From: JAFGPJ01 sp964439135 | Lineage (GTDB): Bacteria > Planctomycetota > Phycisphaerae > Sedimentisphaerales > Anaerobacaceae | Direction of reading: 5' to 3' | Length of the DNA: 46,358 bases | Assembly (NCBI GenBank): GCA_964439135.1 | Contig: CAYTNN010000005.1 | Span: 1-46,358 of the forward strand | Shown: one piece after another, positions 34,255 to 43,132 of the stretch | How positions within the stretch are numbered: the stretch's first letter is position 1 | How the letters are laid out: the number at the start of each line of letters is the position of its first letter | Notes under the pieces: generated by a model | Seen by the model: the letters and a program-made list of their open reading frames with translations, nothing else | Told to the model about the DNA's origin: nothing | The model's database searches: none | Made by a program: the position numbers and the translations under genes

Positions 34255-34788
34255 CTACTCTTCTACTCTCCTGAGCCACGCTTCTCGCCAAAAGTGGAAG
34301 CACGATCTGTCACAGCCATAGAAACCTTGGCCGTCACACATGACCCCTTCAAGTAATACTGTATTCTTGACTTTTCTATATTCTCCGGTACTTTCAAGCA
34401 GTATTCGTTCGAGCCTTTTGAAGACTTTGAACCTCCTGCCACAGAATTTCCGCATCACGGGCATCCAGTATAATCCTTTGTTCGCTCCCTTCTGGTTAAG
34501 AGTTACCAAAATCTCTTCCTCAGATTTCACTTCAACCAGTTCACCCGGTTCAAGGTTCAAGACTTCATCGTATGTGGACGGCTCTTTTTGCCCTATTACA
34601 CTTGATTTGTTTTTTCCCTTCATGTTGAAAACTCTCCTGGCTTTAGACACCGTAAGTCCAAACGCACGGCGCAGCCCGTTTGTCTTAACGTGCCACAGGA
34701 ACTTACGTACGAGGTTTAGATGTTCAGCTTGTGAACATCCCATTAAACCGCCAAATTGACCATGGCATATCTTTTTATCACTTGACAC
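34255..34788 (-). CDS. Conserved hypothetical protein with Cys-rich C-terminus
   Basis: This 177-residue soluble protein has no domain I can name. The middle reads L-N-L-E-P-G-E-L-V-E-V-K-S-E-E-E-I and L-Y-W-M-P-V-M-R-K-F-C-G-R-R-F-K-V. The C-terminus has a striking block, G-V-M-C-D-G, then G-C-D-R-S-C-F-H-F-W-R-E-A-W-L-R. I recall similar uncharacterised proteins with this block, and three Cys plus a His within about 15 residues could bind a metal. The start is GTG at 34788, supported by AAGGAG at 34796-34801 with seven bases of spacing. It lies in the GNAT patch between the decayed GNAT tail and the intact B1 copy. The length and the strong C-terminal motif indicate a real gene. Confidence 0.82.
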   Translation of the reverse strand: MSSDKKICHGQFGGLMGCSQAEHLNLVRKFLWHVKTNGLRRAFGLTVSKARRVFNMKGKNKSSVIGQKEPSTYDEVLNLEPGELVEVKSEEEILVTLNQKGANKGLYWMPVMRKFCGRRFKVFKRLERILLESTGEYRKVKNTVLLEGVMCDGQGFYGCDRSCFHFWREAWLRRVEE

Positions 34789-34795
34789 TTAATGG

Positions 34796-34801
34796 CTCCT
34801 T
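34796..34801 (-). promoter_or_regulatory. Ribosome binding site deciding a GTG start
   Basis: AAGGAG on the minus strand lies seven bases before the GTG at 34788. It supports the full-length start of the conserved hypothetical gene. Confidence 0.7.
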
Positions 34802-34964
34802 CAAATTGTCCGACTGTTTCTGTTCGTATTTTAGCCTGCAAATTTAATATCTGTAATTTTCCCGACAAGTTTTACAAAAAGAGAACTTGCAAAGCTACGT
34901 TTCAACAGTAATCTTTACGCTTGCAAATCGAGCTTTGACCAACCCGATAACTGATAATAACGCC

Positions 34965-36116
34965 TCAAGGGATCGGTACTCTCTCATTGGAGCGAGACAA
35001 TATACTTTTCATACGACGATACAGTGAATGCAAGCATTTTACTTTAGAACATCGCCAAATAATAAAATAGCATACGGCTAACAAACGCCCTCCAAAACCG
35101 CGACCTACCACTACCCGGTCAACTTCATAACATTTATCAGCCCAACGTCGCTTCCATTCACTGTCCCCATGGCCAAATTCACACGATAACGCACCTTCCT
35201 CACATATTTTACGAATGGTTGTCATTATTAAAACCACACCAACAGAAAGTGACGTCGCATATTTTAACTTGAATGCCGTCCATTCATAATAGTGTCTTTT
35301 ATGTGCCGACAAAGCGTACGTGAATGCTATATCTTCACCGTTTATCGTTAATAACCAAATGCGCCCGAAACCAGCTTCAGCCATTTTCAATGAGAGTTTT
35401 TCATAAAATGGATTAACCAATACAGCAGCACCACGCCTCTTCAGCCAGCTTTCCTGCTGGATTAGTGCTTCACGCCTGATAAGTTCTCGGGTTATCTCAC
35501 TACCAGAGTAACATTCCACTTTTACATCTCTGTCCTTGTAAAGTTTGCGTTCTTTCCTAAGCAGTTTCTGTCGCGACTGCCGTGATTTGTTATTTTTCAA
35601 GTAGTCTTCAAAAGAGCAACCAAGCTGAACATAGGGGCAGAGAACACGCGGTACTTTTCGACAAGAATATCCTCTTTGTGATAGTTTATTCAGCAAATCA
35701 TTAGTTACTGCATCCTCTGAAGATAGCTCTTCGCTACAATATAGGTCAAAAAGCTTTTGGGACGTAATTAGATCGGCAATACATTCAACCACAGAAGGAT
35801 AGTCCGCATCAAGCAATAGTCCAAGATAAGAAGCTTTTCCCGTGCTTATAGGTCGGGCCACCTTAACCGTCATAAACTTGCAAAGTGCAAGGGGGATAAA
35901 TCCTACAAGTTTACCACCGCTCCACGCAAGTACAAACAATGGAATTCCCGACAGTTGTCCCTCATTGATAAATACGTTCACCCATGGTCGTGACAGATAT
36001 GGCGGTGCATCCACTGCACGAGCAAATAGGTCGTCCCAATCTTCGCCAAACTCGGAAATACCTTTTGCGCCTTTTACAATCTGCAAATTAATCTGTTGGT
36101 CCTGCTGAGAGTTCAT
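34965..36116 (-). CDS. CelD/FemAB-like GNAT acyltransferase, paralogue B1
   Basis: This 383-residue protein is of the CelD/BcsL-type GNAT family. Visible blocks are F-A-R-A-V-D-A-P-P-Y-L-S-R-P-W near residue 32, the basic stretch S-R-Q-S-R-Q-K-L-L-R-K-E-R-K-L, W-L-K-R-R-G-A-A-V-L, Y-E-W-T-A-F-K-L-K-Y and F-G-H-G-D-S-E-W-K-R-R-W, where the family has its acyl-donor and acceptor contacts. It is closely related to the protein encoded at 37151-38311 over its whole length but only distantly to the A1/A2 pair. The ATG at 36116 is acceptable; GGTGGG lies just upstream. The Lgt-like gene separates it from its sister. The likely role is N- or O-acylation of polymer sugars. Confidence 0.88.
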   Translation of the reverse strand: MNSQQDQQINLQIVKGAKGISEFGEDWDDLFARAVDAPPYLSRPWVNVFINEGQLSGIPLFVLAWSGGKLVGFIPLALCKFMTVKVARPISTGKASYLGLLLDADYPSVVECIADLITSQKLFDLYCSEELSSEDAVTNDLLNKLSQRGYSCRKVPRVLCPYVQLGCSFEDYLKNNKSRQSRQKLLRKERKLYKDRDVKVECYSGSEITRELIRREALIQQESWLKRRGAAVLVNPFYEKLSLKMAEAGFGRIWLLTINGEDIAFTYALSAHKRHYYEWTAFKLKYATSLSVGVVLIMTTIRKICEEGALSCEFGHGDSEWKRRWADKCYEVDRVVVGRGFGGRLLAVCYFIIWRCSKVKCLHSLYRRMKSILSRSNERVPIP

Positions 36117-36194
36117 TATCCCACCACTTTGCCTATAGAGGAAAGTACCATGCGCCAGATTTGCCAGCGAAAAACAATCTCATTGCGAATTCCT

Positions 36195-36956
36195 TCAACA
36201 GCCCTTACGCGGCTGGACGGGACGGGGACGGCGACGCCAGAAGTACAGCACGAGGATTGAAACACCGGCTGCAGCCAAGCAGATCAACTGTGATAAAGTA
36301 AGCTGTCCAGCGTACGCTTGGTGATCCGTATCGCCCCGCCACAGATCTATTAACGCTCGGCCAAAACCGTAGAGGATCAGAAACCATAGCAGCATCGTTC
36401 CTTGCCACCGCTCACGCTTCAAGATTTTGAAGACACCAAGAATGCCCAGAACGACCAGTATTTCGTAAATCTGTGTTGGGTGTAGTGGGATGCCTGCTGG
36501 AGTGCCTCTGGGCCCTTCAGGGAACGTAATCGCCCAAGGCAAAGAACACGCTCGGCCGTAGCAACAACCGTTAAATAAGCATCCCATTTTGGCGAAAATC
36601 CAGGGGATCGGAATTGATAGTGCAATCAGATCAAGCGCCGCCCGTCTGTTCTTGGACAACACCAACACCAGCGGCACAGACAAGCAAAGATAAGCCAACA
36701 GCCCGCCCCATATCCCGCCCTTCAGGTAATGGTTAATAGAGAAAAGTGCCCAGAGGTCAAATTGTGTGTATTGAATGTCGTACAGCACCTTGGCTCCGAC
36801 GACCATACCCACGGTATAGCAAACACTGACAGCGATCCAGATCAGATGCCGAAGCCCCATGCGTCTCGAAAGCAAGTAACTAATGAGAAAATGGCTTAGA
36901 ATACCCATGCCGTAAAAGACGCAAAACGTTGGAATTGGACCAAGTCGTGGCCACAT
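36195..36956 (-). CDS. Lgt-like prolipoprotein diacylglyceryl transferase family membrane protein
   Basis: This 253-residue polytopic membrane protein resembles Lgt. It has G-G-I-W-G-G-L-L (about 80-87), G-C-L-F-N-G-C-C-Y-G-R (125-135) at the position of the Lgt G-R-x-G-N-F-x-N-G signature, H-P-T-Q-I-Y-E (159-165) and a final charged tail R-R-R-P-R-P. The Arg of the first Lgt signature is replaced (K-M-G-C), so it may be a divergent Lgt paralogue acting on another acceptor with phosphatidylglycerol as donor. I choose the ATG at 36956 over the TTG at 36962; GAGG lies about ten bases upstream. It sits between two paralogous GNAT genes and looks inserted there. Its codons appear more GC-rich than those of its neighbours. 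Confidence 0.85.
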   Translation of the reverse strand: MWPRLGPIPTFCVFYGMGILSHFLISYLLSRRMGLRHLIWIAVSVCYTVGMVVGAKVLYDIQYTQFDLWALFSINHYLKGGIWGGLLAYLCLSVPLVLVLSKNRRAALDLIALSIPIPWIFAKMGCLFNGCCYGRACSLPWAITFPEGPRGTPAGIPLHPTQIYEILVVLGILGVFKILKRERWQGTMLLWFLILYGFGRALIDLWRGDTDHQAYAGQLTLSQLICLAAAGVSILVLYFWRRRPRPVQPRKGC

Positions 36957-37150
36957 TATCAATCTGCCTCTAAAGTTATATTTCCCATGTACACTTTACT
37001 GAAACACTTCTGCAAGATTCAAATCTCATAATGCCACAATTTCATCTCATTTTCAACAATATCACGGAAGGTTCAACATGTCGTACTGTAAAAACAACAA
37101 AAAGCCGAACACTTGCGTCAAGAACGTGCCATTAATCGAGAATCTCTGTT

Positions 37151-38311
37151 CTAAAGATTCGCCGTTTTTTCCTTGAAACCACGAAATATCCTTTTTATTT
37201 GGCGATAAGACGAGCGAAACCGCTCATTTTCCGCCAGCCGCCACACAATATAATAATATGTGGCTATCAAACGTCCCCTGAGACCACGACCCGCCACCAC
37301 CCTGTTAACTTTATAGTCGTCCTCAGCCCAGAATCTTTTGTAATCAGCCTCCCCGTGCCCGATGTCTATTGACAAGATGCCGTTGCTGCATGCATCGCGT
37401 ATAGTATGCATCATGAGAATTTGTCCGATTGACACCGATGATGTGTATTTCAAATTGAAAGCTCTCCAGCCGAATTGAAGTCTTTTATGGCTAACAAAGA
37501 CATACTCGAAGGCTGCATCAACACCATCGATAGTCATCAACCATACATGACCAATACCGGCTTGGGCTATTTTCAATAAAAGCTTTTGATAAAAAGGCTT
37601 CTGCAATACGGCCGCGCCACGTCTCTTTAACCAGCTTTGTTGCTCTATCGCCGCGATCCGAAGAAGAATTTCCGGGGTCACTTCTTTGCCGACATAGTGC
37701 TCAACTTTCACATCACTACTTTCAAAAAGACGCCTTTCTCTCCGGCGTAAATTCTGCCGCGATTTTGAAGACGCCTTTTTCTGAAAGTACTCATCAAAAG
37801 AGCAGCCGAGTTGAAAATAAAAGCAGGGATTTCGAAATACCTGTCGGCGGGAATATCCCTTTTGAACCAATCCATCCAACAAATCATTAGTCGCCACGTC
37901 CTCTGAGGAGAGATCCGCACTATAATATACATCAAAAACCTTCCTGGATGTGATTATATCCGCCATATACTCAATAACAAATCGATAGTTCGGATCGAGC
38001 AATAGTCCTAAATAATAACCTTGAAGTGTACTTATTGGCATAGCGATTTTTGTGTTCAGACATTTGCGAACTTCCAAAGGAAACAACGCCACAAGCTTGG
38101 TTCCGCACCATGCAAGAATAAACAGCGGAGTCCCCTTTATTCTTCCTTCCTCGATATAAGTGCTTATCCAGGGGCGTGAAAGAAATGGCGGTGCATCAAC
38201 GGCACGAGCAAACAGATCGTCCCAATGCTCATCGAACTCAGAAATACCTTCCGAGCCTTCTATAATCCGTAATTGAACATCCTGGTTTTGCTTAGAATTT
38301 ATTTCGCTCAC
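37151..38311 (-). CDS. CelD/FemAB-like GNAT acyltransferase, paralogue B2
   Basis: This 386-residue sister of the protein encoded at 34965-36116 has the same blocks: F-A-R-A-V-D-A-P-P-F-L-S-R-P-W, S-R-Q-N-L-R-R-R-E-R-R-L, W-L-K-R-R-G-A-A-V-L, F-G-W-R-A-F-N-L-K-Y and I-G-H-G-E-A-D-Y-K-R-F-W. The start is GTG at 38311, three codons before the position that aligns with the sister's ATG; no good ribosome binding site is visible. Its 3' end and the bases after its stop resemble the remnant at 34076, which points to duplication of this gene within the locus. It follows the Wzy-type gene after a 71-bp spacer. Confidence 0.87.
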   Translation of the reverse strand: MSEINSKQNQDVQLRIIEGSEGISEFDEHWDDLFARAVDAPPFLSRPWISTYIEEGRIKGTPLFILAWCGTKLVALFPLEVRKCLNTKIAMPISTLQGYYLGLLLDPNYRFVIEYMADIITSRKVFDVYYSADLSSEDVATNDLLDGLVQKGYSRRQVFRNPCFYFQLGCSFDEYFQKKASSKSRQNLRRRERRLFESSDVKVEHYVGKEVTPEILLRIAAIEQQSWLKRRGAAVLQKPFYQKLLLKIAQAGIGHVWLMTIDGVDAAFEYVFVSHKRLQFGWRAFNLKYTSSVSIGQILMMHTIRDACSNGILSIDIGHGEADYKRFWAEDDYKVNRVVAGRGLRGRLIATYYYIVWRLAENERFRSSYRQIKRIFRGFKEKTANL

Positions 38312-38382
38312 CGATTAGTATAAGAATATATAATGAGTAATCAACTTGCATTTCCGTTATCTGTCATTGGCAAGGCACGAAT

Positions 38383-39720
38383 TCAAGAAACCATCTGTGC
38401 CGGTCGATTTTGTAACCGAGAGATTCGATTGGGGATCTGCCAATTGAAATTGGGGCTACATAAGGAACCGATCATTCCAATGGAACAGTAAACTAATGTC
38501 GATAATTGCCCGAAGAAACTAACAGACATCCAGGCCACGGCAACGGAAAACAATAGACTTCCGAAAGCCCAACACAAAGATTTCATGGCCGGATGTGTCA
38601 GCCTCCTATATGTAGATATGAGACTGCGAAATGACTTTGCGAGTACTGCACAAAGAGCAATAACACCAAGAATACCGTATCTGACACCGTTGAGAATATA
38701 CTCATTCGTGATATCAGAACGTCCCATACCAAGCTGGGGACCCCAACCGGGATCTTTATCACCATAGCCAACCAACCACCATTCATTGAAATGTTCGATA
38801 GCAAGATCAATAAGTTTCGCCCGGTGATAACCGGCACCGCCCAGTGGGTTCGCCCACGAAGCTATGACATGATAAAAAGGTCTGTTACTTGCAATTCCAA
38901 TTGATATGCATAAGAACACCAACAATATGAACAATGGCTTTGCAAATTTCTTATGCCTTTCCATTACCAGGCAGAAAACCACCACTATCACCATAACCCA
39001 CGGACCACTGGACATACTGCTCAACGCACCAAGTAAAGCTATCACTAAAATTACATAAGTCAAGAACCGCCAGTCACCTTTTTCATGACGCAAATAATAT
39101 ATTAGCGGCAAAAACATAGCAAAAACACCGCCAAATAAAATAGCATGACTAAACGGCCCAACGGCCCTGGCAAGTCCATAACGTCCCTCTGAAACAAATG
39201 CCCCGCCTCTAAACCAGGGAGAAAAACGCCACAGAGGAGCAAACGGCTGCCAGCCGGTGACAGATTCAATTACACCTAATATGGCAAGAGGAACCAGGGC
39301 AAGGCTGATGCACTTTATAATGGAAACGAGTTTTGTCCTGTCGGTCACGATAAACCGGGCAGCCAGATAAGCACACCATGTATCCATCACAAAACCGCCT
39401 CGGCCTTCCAGGGTTTGTGCAATTGGATTGACTTGAGTGATCAAGTATGCACCTACGTATACAACCATGCTCAACGTAACCAATGTATCTAATCGATTCC
39501 AGGTGAATTTACACCGAATCCCATCATCGAAATAACAACGCAGAAGCAGTACGGCAACTACAAAACGACCGACTAATATGTCTATAGTGCCTATACTCAC
39601 TGCCAGATAAGCGGGATACCATAACAAACCTATAATATACGCAACCAAGGCATACTTTGGGCGCAGCGTTATGACTAATACAGAAAGAATCAGGGCAAAT
39701 GCTAAAGTTACACCTTGCAT
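38383..39720 (-). CDS. O-antigen polymerase/ligase family (Wzy-like) membrane protein
   Basis: This 445-residue protein has about ten to twelve membrane segments and the long hydrophilic loop near the middle and C-terminal side that is typical of Wzy/WaaL enzymes (W-Q-P-F-A-P-L-W-R-F, then R-A-V-G-P-F-S-H-A-I-L-F-G, and later H-F-N-E-W-W-L-V-G-Y-G). It should polymerise lipid-linked repeat units in the periplasm. In a locus with Wzx, Wzc and Wza-type proteins, polymerase is the more likely role than ligase. The ATG at 39720 overlaps the end of the Fe-S protein gene by 13 bases. Confidence 0.92.
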   Translation of the reverse strand: MQGVTLAFALILSVLVITLRPKYALVAYIIGLLWYPAYLAVSIGTIDILVGRFVVAVLLLRCYFDDGIRCKFTWNRLDTLVTLSMVVYVGAYLITQVNPIAQTLEGRGGFVMDTWCAYLAARFIVTDRTKLVSIIKCISLALVPLAILGVIESVTGWQPFAPLWRFSPWFRGGAFVSEGRYGLARAVGPFSHAILFGGVFAMFLPLIYYLRHEKGDWRFLTYVILVIALLGALSSMSSGPWVMVIVVVFCLVMERHKKFAKPLFILLVFLCISIGIASNRPFYHVIASWANPLGGAGYHRAKLIDLAIEHFNEWWLVGYGDKDPGWGPQLGMGRSDITNEYILNGVRYGILGVIALCAVLAKSFRSLISTYRRLTHPAMKSLCWAFGSLLFSVAVAWMSVSFFGQLSTLVYCSIGMIGSLCSPNFNWQIPNRISRLQNRPAQMVS

Positions 39721-41036
39721 TGTGATTCAAATTCCTTAATTTTGATTATAGATTTTTTGGCATCCTCGGCTTTATGCAGTGTGTCCGTTTTAGCGACCGG
39801 TTTCAAAGGTCTCATCCATCCACGCAACATGATCCGTTTCAATGTTCCGCCAAGTGACCGCAGTTTCTCTATCAATGAGAGTCTCATCCAGCTTCTAAGC
39901 AGAAAAAATCCTATGTACCGCGGAACCGGAACACACATCATGCGCATCATAAACAATCGCCCCCAGAGGTGACGCCTCCTTAACAGAAGTGCCTTCTGTG
40001 ATCGTGGAATCGTGTTTGGTTCGACACGTTCAAGATTGACATAACCGGCCTTCATTGCTTCCCGCAAAATCTCTTTACCTTTTTCGGTTCTTACTACAAC
40101 GAGTGACCATCCCGGCTCATTCTCTTTAAGCTCTCGATACCATGGGTCACCACAGGAAATATCCGCTAATTCACCCGTCGAATCAGGGCATATCCGGCAT
40201 CTGAATTGACCGTAATTACTGAGAATATTTCCCCATGATTCCTCATAAGGCATCTGCCGTATCTGGTTGTTATCGCCTTTCATCTTGACGGTAGTAGCTC
40301 CGGGCCAGCCGCAGCCACGATACCTGATTTCTCCAACATCTTCCGGCTTGACGCCAAGGGTGCTAAGGATTTTATACGTCCCATTTGTTGCCGGAGTACC
40401 GGCACAGAAAATGCTAATAGCCAGACCGACCTTTTCATGAAGCACCGGATTAACCGCTTGTGATTTACGCAGTGCAATAACATCACAGGGTTTACCAATA
40501 AATACACTTGGGTACTGCGCCTCTTGAATCCAATCCAACTTCTCGCATGGCGCCGCAGGTGAGTATCGCGAACCTGTACGTCCCAGCAACTCAACCTTAC
40601 TTTTACTGAAAACGGCAACGTTTTCCAACGGAGCTTCCGGTCTGGCTCCTGTATGCAGGACACCTGATATATTTTGCTTTTCCAAACAGAAAAGAGCTAA
40701 AGCTGTCGCAGCACCTCCGGACGAACCGTTAAAACGTATTTGCGAGTTAGTGGCATACCCCTCCCAAACTTCCAGAACCGGTCCCCATTCGCAGCGTAGC
40801 TCAGGTATCGTCTGGCTATTGAAAGGCTGGTGAGAGATTCCAATTCCGGGACATACTCCTACGCAGGTACCACACTTTTGGCATTTTGCCGAATCGACTA
40901 TCGGCCGTATCCCCTGGTCGGGTATATCCGTCAGAGTTATAGCTCGGTTGGGACACGCAGGCACACAAGCGCCGCATCCTACACAAAGCCGCCATTCAGC
41001 AACCTGGTCAACGCACTGTATTTTTTTTATTCTCAT
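39708..41036 (-). CDS. Coenzyme F420 hydrogenase beta-subunit-like Fe-S protein
   Basis: This 442-residue protein starts with two 4Fe-4S ferredoxin motifs: C18-x2-C21-x2-C24-x3-C28 and C52-x2-C55-x2-C58-x3-C62. The FrhB N- and C-terminal domains follow (G-S-S-G-G-A-A-T-A-L, then R-Y-S-P-A, then F-I-G-K-P-C-D, then G-C-G-W-P-G and I-S-C-G-D-P-W). Such proteins are common in polysaccharide loci next to pyruvyl transferase genes, as here with one gene between, and may act as flavin- and Fe-S-dependent reductases on sugar intermediates. Their exact reaction is not established. I use the ATG at 41036, with GGAAAATT upstream, over the TTG at 41057. The start overlaps the acetyltransferase gene by 29 bases. 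Confidence 0.9.
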   Translation of the reverse strand: MRIKKIQCVDQVAEWRLCVGCGACVPACPNRAITLTDIPDQGIRPIVDSAKCQKCGTCVGVCPGIGISHQPFNSQTIPELRCEWGPVLEVWEGYATNSQIRFNGSSGGAATALALFCLEKQNISGVLHTGARPEAPLENVAVFSKSKVELLGRTGSRYSPAAPCEKLDWIQEAQYPSVFIGKPCDVIALRKSQAVNPVLHEKVGLAISIFCAGTPATNGTYKILSTLGVKPEDVGEIRYRGCGWPGATTVKMKGDNNQIRQMPYEESWGNILSNYGQFRCRICPDSTGELADISCGDPWYRELKENEPGWSLVVVRTEKGKEILREAMKAGYVNLERVEPNTIPRSQKALLLRRRHLWGRLFMMRMMCVPVPRYIGFFLLRSWMRLSLIEKLRSLGGTLKRIMLRGWMRPLKPVAKTDTLHKAEDAKKSIIKIKEFESQCKV

Positions 41037-41679
41037 AATTTTCCAACGGATGTACAAACTCTTCTATATCCTTCTGCAATTCCGTAATGTCCTTGTCCCA
41101 CCATTTCGATGCCTTGATCTTGAGTTGTGTCTCCTTTGAAAAACGATATCTTATCACTTTTGCGGGATTGCCGCCCACGATAGCAAAATCAGGTACATCC
41201 CTGGTAACAACAGCTCCGGCCCCTATCACCGCACCATCTCCGATTCTTTTAACACTCGGCAAAATGATTGCATTCTGGCCGACCCAGACATCATTTCCTA
41301 TAACAAGCTCGCTCCTGTGTATCAATTCTTTCTGAACATCTCCAAAATCAGGGGAGTAAAAAAATGGATGCATCGATCTGAATTCCATCGGATGGTTTGC
41401 GTTGAATCTGCACACCCCCCCGGCGAACGAACAGTAGCGTCCTATTTTCGTTTTCGCTCTGATGTGAGTCGAATCGAAACAACCTCCATAGCTGTACATA
41501 CCTATCTCGACATCGTGATAGTCCAGAAATATGCGACGAAGTGTCTTCGACTGCATTTGTCCCTTTTCGAGCCTTTCGATTAAGCGCAGTATGATGTCCC
41601 TGAACTTCCGTTTCTTGAAGGCATATAGTTTGTATAAAAGCTTAGATATCACAGACAGACAACTCAATATCTTAATCAT
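41008..41679 (-). CDS. Hexapeptide (CatB-like) acetyltransferase
   Basis: This 223-residue protein is a left-handed beta-helix acetyltransferase. It has I-G-M-Y-S-Y-G-G near residue 58, F-N-A-N-H-P-M-E with the probable catalytic His, then I-G-N-D-V-W-V-G-Q-N-A-I-I-L-P-S-V and V-T-R-D-V-P-D-F-A-I-V-G-G-N-P-A-K-V-I. This layout is typical of xenobiotic/CatB-type O-acetyltransferases that modify sugars. A basic, hydrophobic N-terminal extension of about 45 residues could associate with the membrane. It lies between the pyruvyl transferase and Fe-S protein genes and overlaps the latter. Confidence 0.92.
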   Translation of the reverse strand: MIKILSCLSVISKLLYKLYAFKKRKFRDIILRLIERLEKGQMQSKTLRRIFLDYHDVEIGMYSYGGCFDSTHIRAKTKIGRYCSFAGGVCRFNANHPMEFRSMHPFFYSPDFGDVQKELIHRSELVIGNDVWVGQNAIILPSVKRIGDGAVIGAGAVVTRDVPDFAIVGGNPAKVIRYRFSKETQLKIKASKWWDKDITELQKDIEEFVHPLENYENKKNTVR

Positions 41680-41744
41680 TGAATACGGTTAACACATCTC
41701 CTCTAAGCAATGCATCTTATGCTTCAGGTCACAGATCCACCAAT

Positions 41745-43070
41745 CTACAATGGATTCTTAGTGTCAAGCATATTCAATATGTTTGCTTTTATTTTCGGAA
41801 TTACCTTATCCAAATGTGTTCTGGTTTGGTCTCGCTTTTCGAAAGCAGCCTCAACTATGGAGAGTAGTTCAGCTTTTCTACTGCATTGATAAGCATCAGC
41901 CACACAATCTCCAAGCCCGATACTTTCAAAAACACCATGAAATTTCTTACTGTACGCAATTCCAACTGCCGGTATAGACTGTGATAATGCCGCAATACAA
42001 GCGTGCATTCGTGAGCCAATAAAGAAGTCGCACAATCCTATGATATATTTGATATTATTGTGGTTATACCTGCCCTGCGTCAGGAATATCCTGCCGGGGT
42101 ATTTCTCGCTTAGCTCCTCGTACAGTTGCCGGCATGCATTAGGATCGTCTTCAACGATCCTGCTCGGAGTCACAACATGCGGCACCAACAGAACAAGCAG
42201 CTTCTCGTCCTTCATCAAATAATCGACAACACTATTTATCAATTCACGGTAGTTGGTTTTCAAGCCAAACATATTCTCCTGCGTGTAACCACCATTGAAA
42301 AGAAGACCGCTGATGTTCAAGCCAACCACGATAGAACCTTCTTTTCGCATGTTATCCAGAGACCCGACATCAATAGTCTCAGGCTCATGTGAATCCAGGA
42401 CAAAAGCTACGTCCGGCATAAAACGTAACTTCCCATTGACGCTGTGATTGCCAAGAAGCACCCGTACATATTCGATACTTTCGCTATCTCTTGCGTAAAT
42501 GACACTGGCCCGCTTCAAAACGCTCTTTGCCATGAAGCGAGTGATTGACCTTGTGCAGGGTCCATATGTTTGGGGCAACAATATCAGCTCTTTGCCAAAT
42601 TGCATAACAAGCCATTTCTGCAGAAAACCAAATATCAGGAACCTTCGCAATCCATATATATCACTGAAACTGTCACCGCCGGTAATGTCAAACATCTTAT
42701 CCGTCTCAACCAGCGTCTTAACATAAGGATTGATCGCAGACAGTAAACTCCGGAACCTTCTAAAGGGCAGCAGTTTCAGCAATATGGCGTTCAACAGCAA
42801 CACGCAGAAATGAGAACGCAGGAACACATTCTTGCAGAATCTCATGCGCACTATTCTTACTCGAATCTCCCGGCCTGACAGCTTCAGGCAGTGCTCACCG
42901 TCAGTCGATCCCGATCCTAACAGTACGACTTCCGCATCGGGCCATCGATTAAGGATAATCTTGATACTCGACTCTGCCAGGGCGCTGACTCCCATGTTGC
43001 CGGTATCAAACGAAGCACCAAGCAGGCATATCTGCATGTTTTTCTTTTCTGTCTTGCTTTTTTCAGACAC
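41745..43070 (-). CDS. Polysaccharide pyruvyl transferase family protein
   Basis: This protein of up to 441 residues matches the CsaB/WcaK-type family. It has G-A-S-F-D-T-G-N-M-G-V-S-A-L-A near the start, I-T-G-G-D-S-F-S-D-I-Y-G, L-L-P-Q-T-Y-G-P-C, A-R-D-S-E-S and, near the C-terminus, G-S-R-M-H-A-C-I-A-A-L-S, the conserved R-x-H signature. It would add a pyruvate ketal from phosphoenolpyruvate to a sugar of the repeat unit. The frame opens with GTG at 43070 (GAG seven bases upstream). An ATG at 43037 is an alternative that begins just before the conserved region. It precedes the acetyltransferase gene by 65 bases. Confidence 0.92.
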   Translation of the reverse strand: MSEKSKTEKKNMQICLLGASFDTGNMGVSALAESSIKIILNRWPDAEVVLLGSGSTDGEHCLKLSGREIRVRIVRMRFCKNVFLRSHFCVLLLNAILLKLLPFRRFRSLLSAINPYVKTLVETDKMFDITGGDSFSDIYGLRRFLIFGFLQKWLVMQFGKELILLPQTYGPCTRSITRFMAKSVLKRASVIYARDSESIEYVRVLLGNHSVNGKLRFMPDVAFVLDSHEPETIDVGSLDNMRKEGSIVVGLNISGLLFNGGYTQENMFGLKTNYRELINSVVDYLMKDEKLLVLLVPHVVTPSRIVEDDPNACRQLYEELSEKYPGRIFLTQGRYNHNNIKYIIGLCDFFIGSRMHACIAALSQSIPAVGIAYSKKFHGVFESIGLGDCVADAYQCSRKAELLSIVEAAFEKRDQTRTHLDKVIPKIKANILNMLDTKNPL

Positions 43071-43132
43071 TCTAAATCTCAGAAAAATAAATAATCCGGC
43101 TTATCCTTGGATTTCTTCTTCATCGCAGATGG

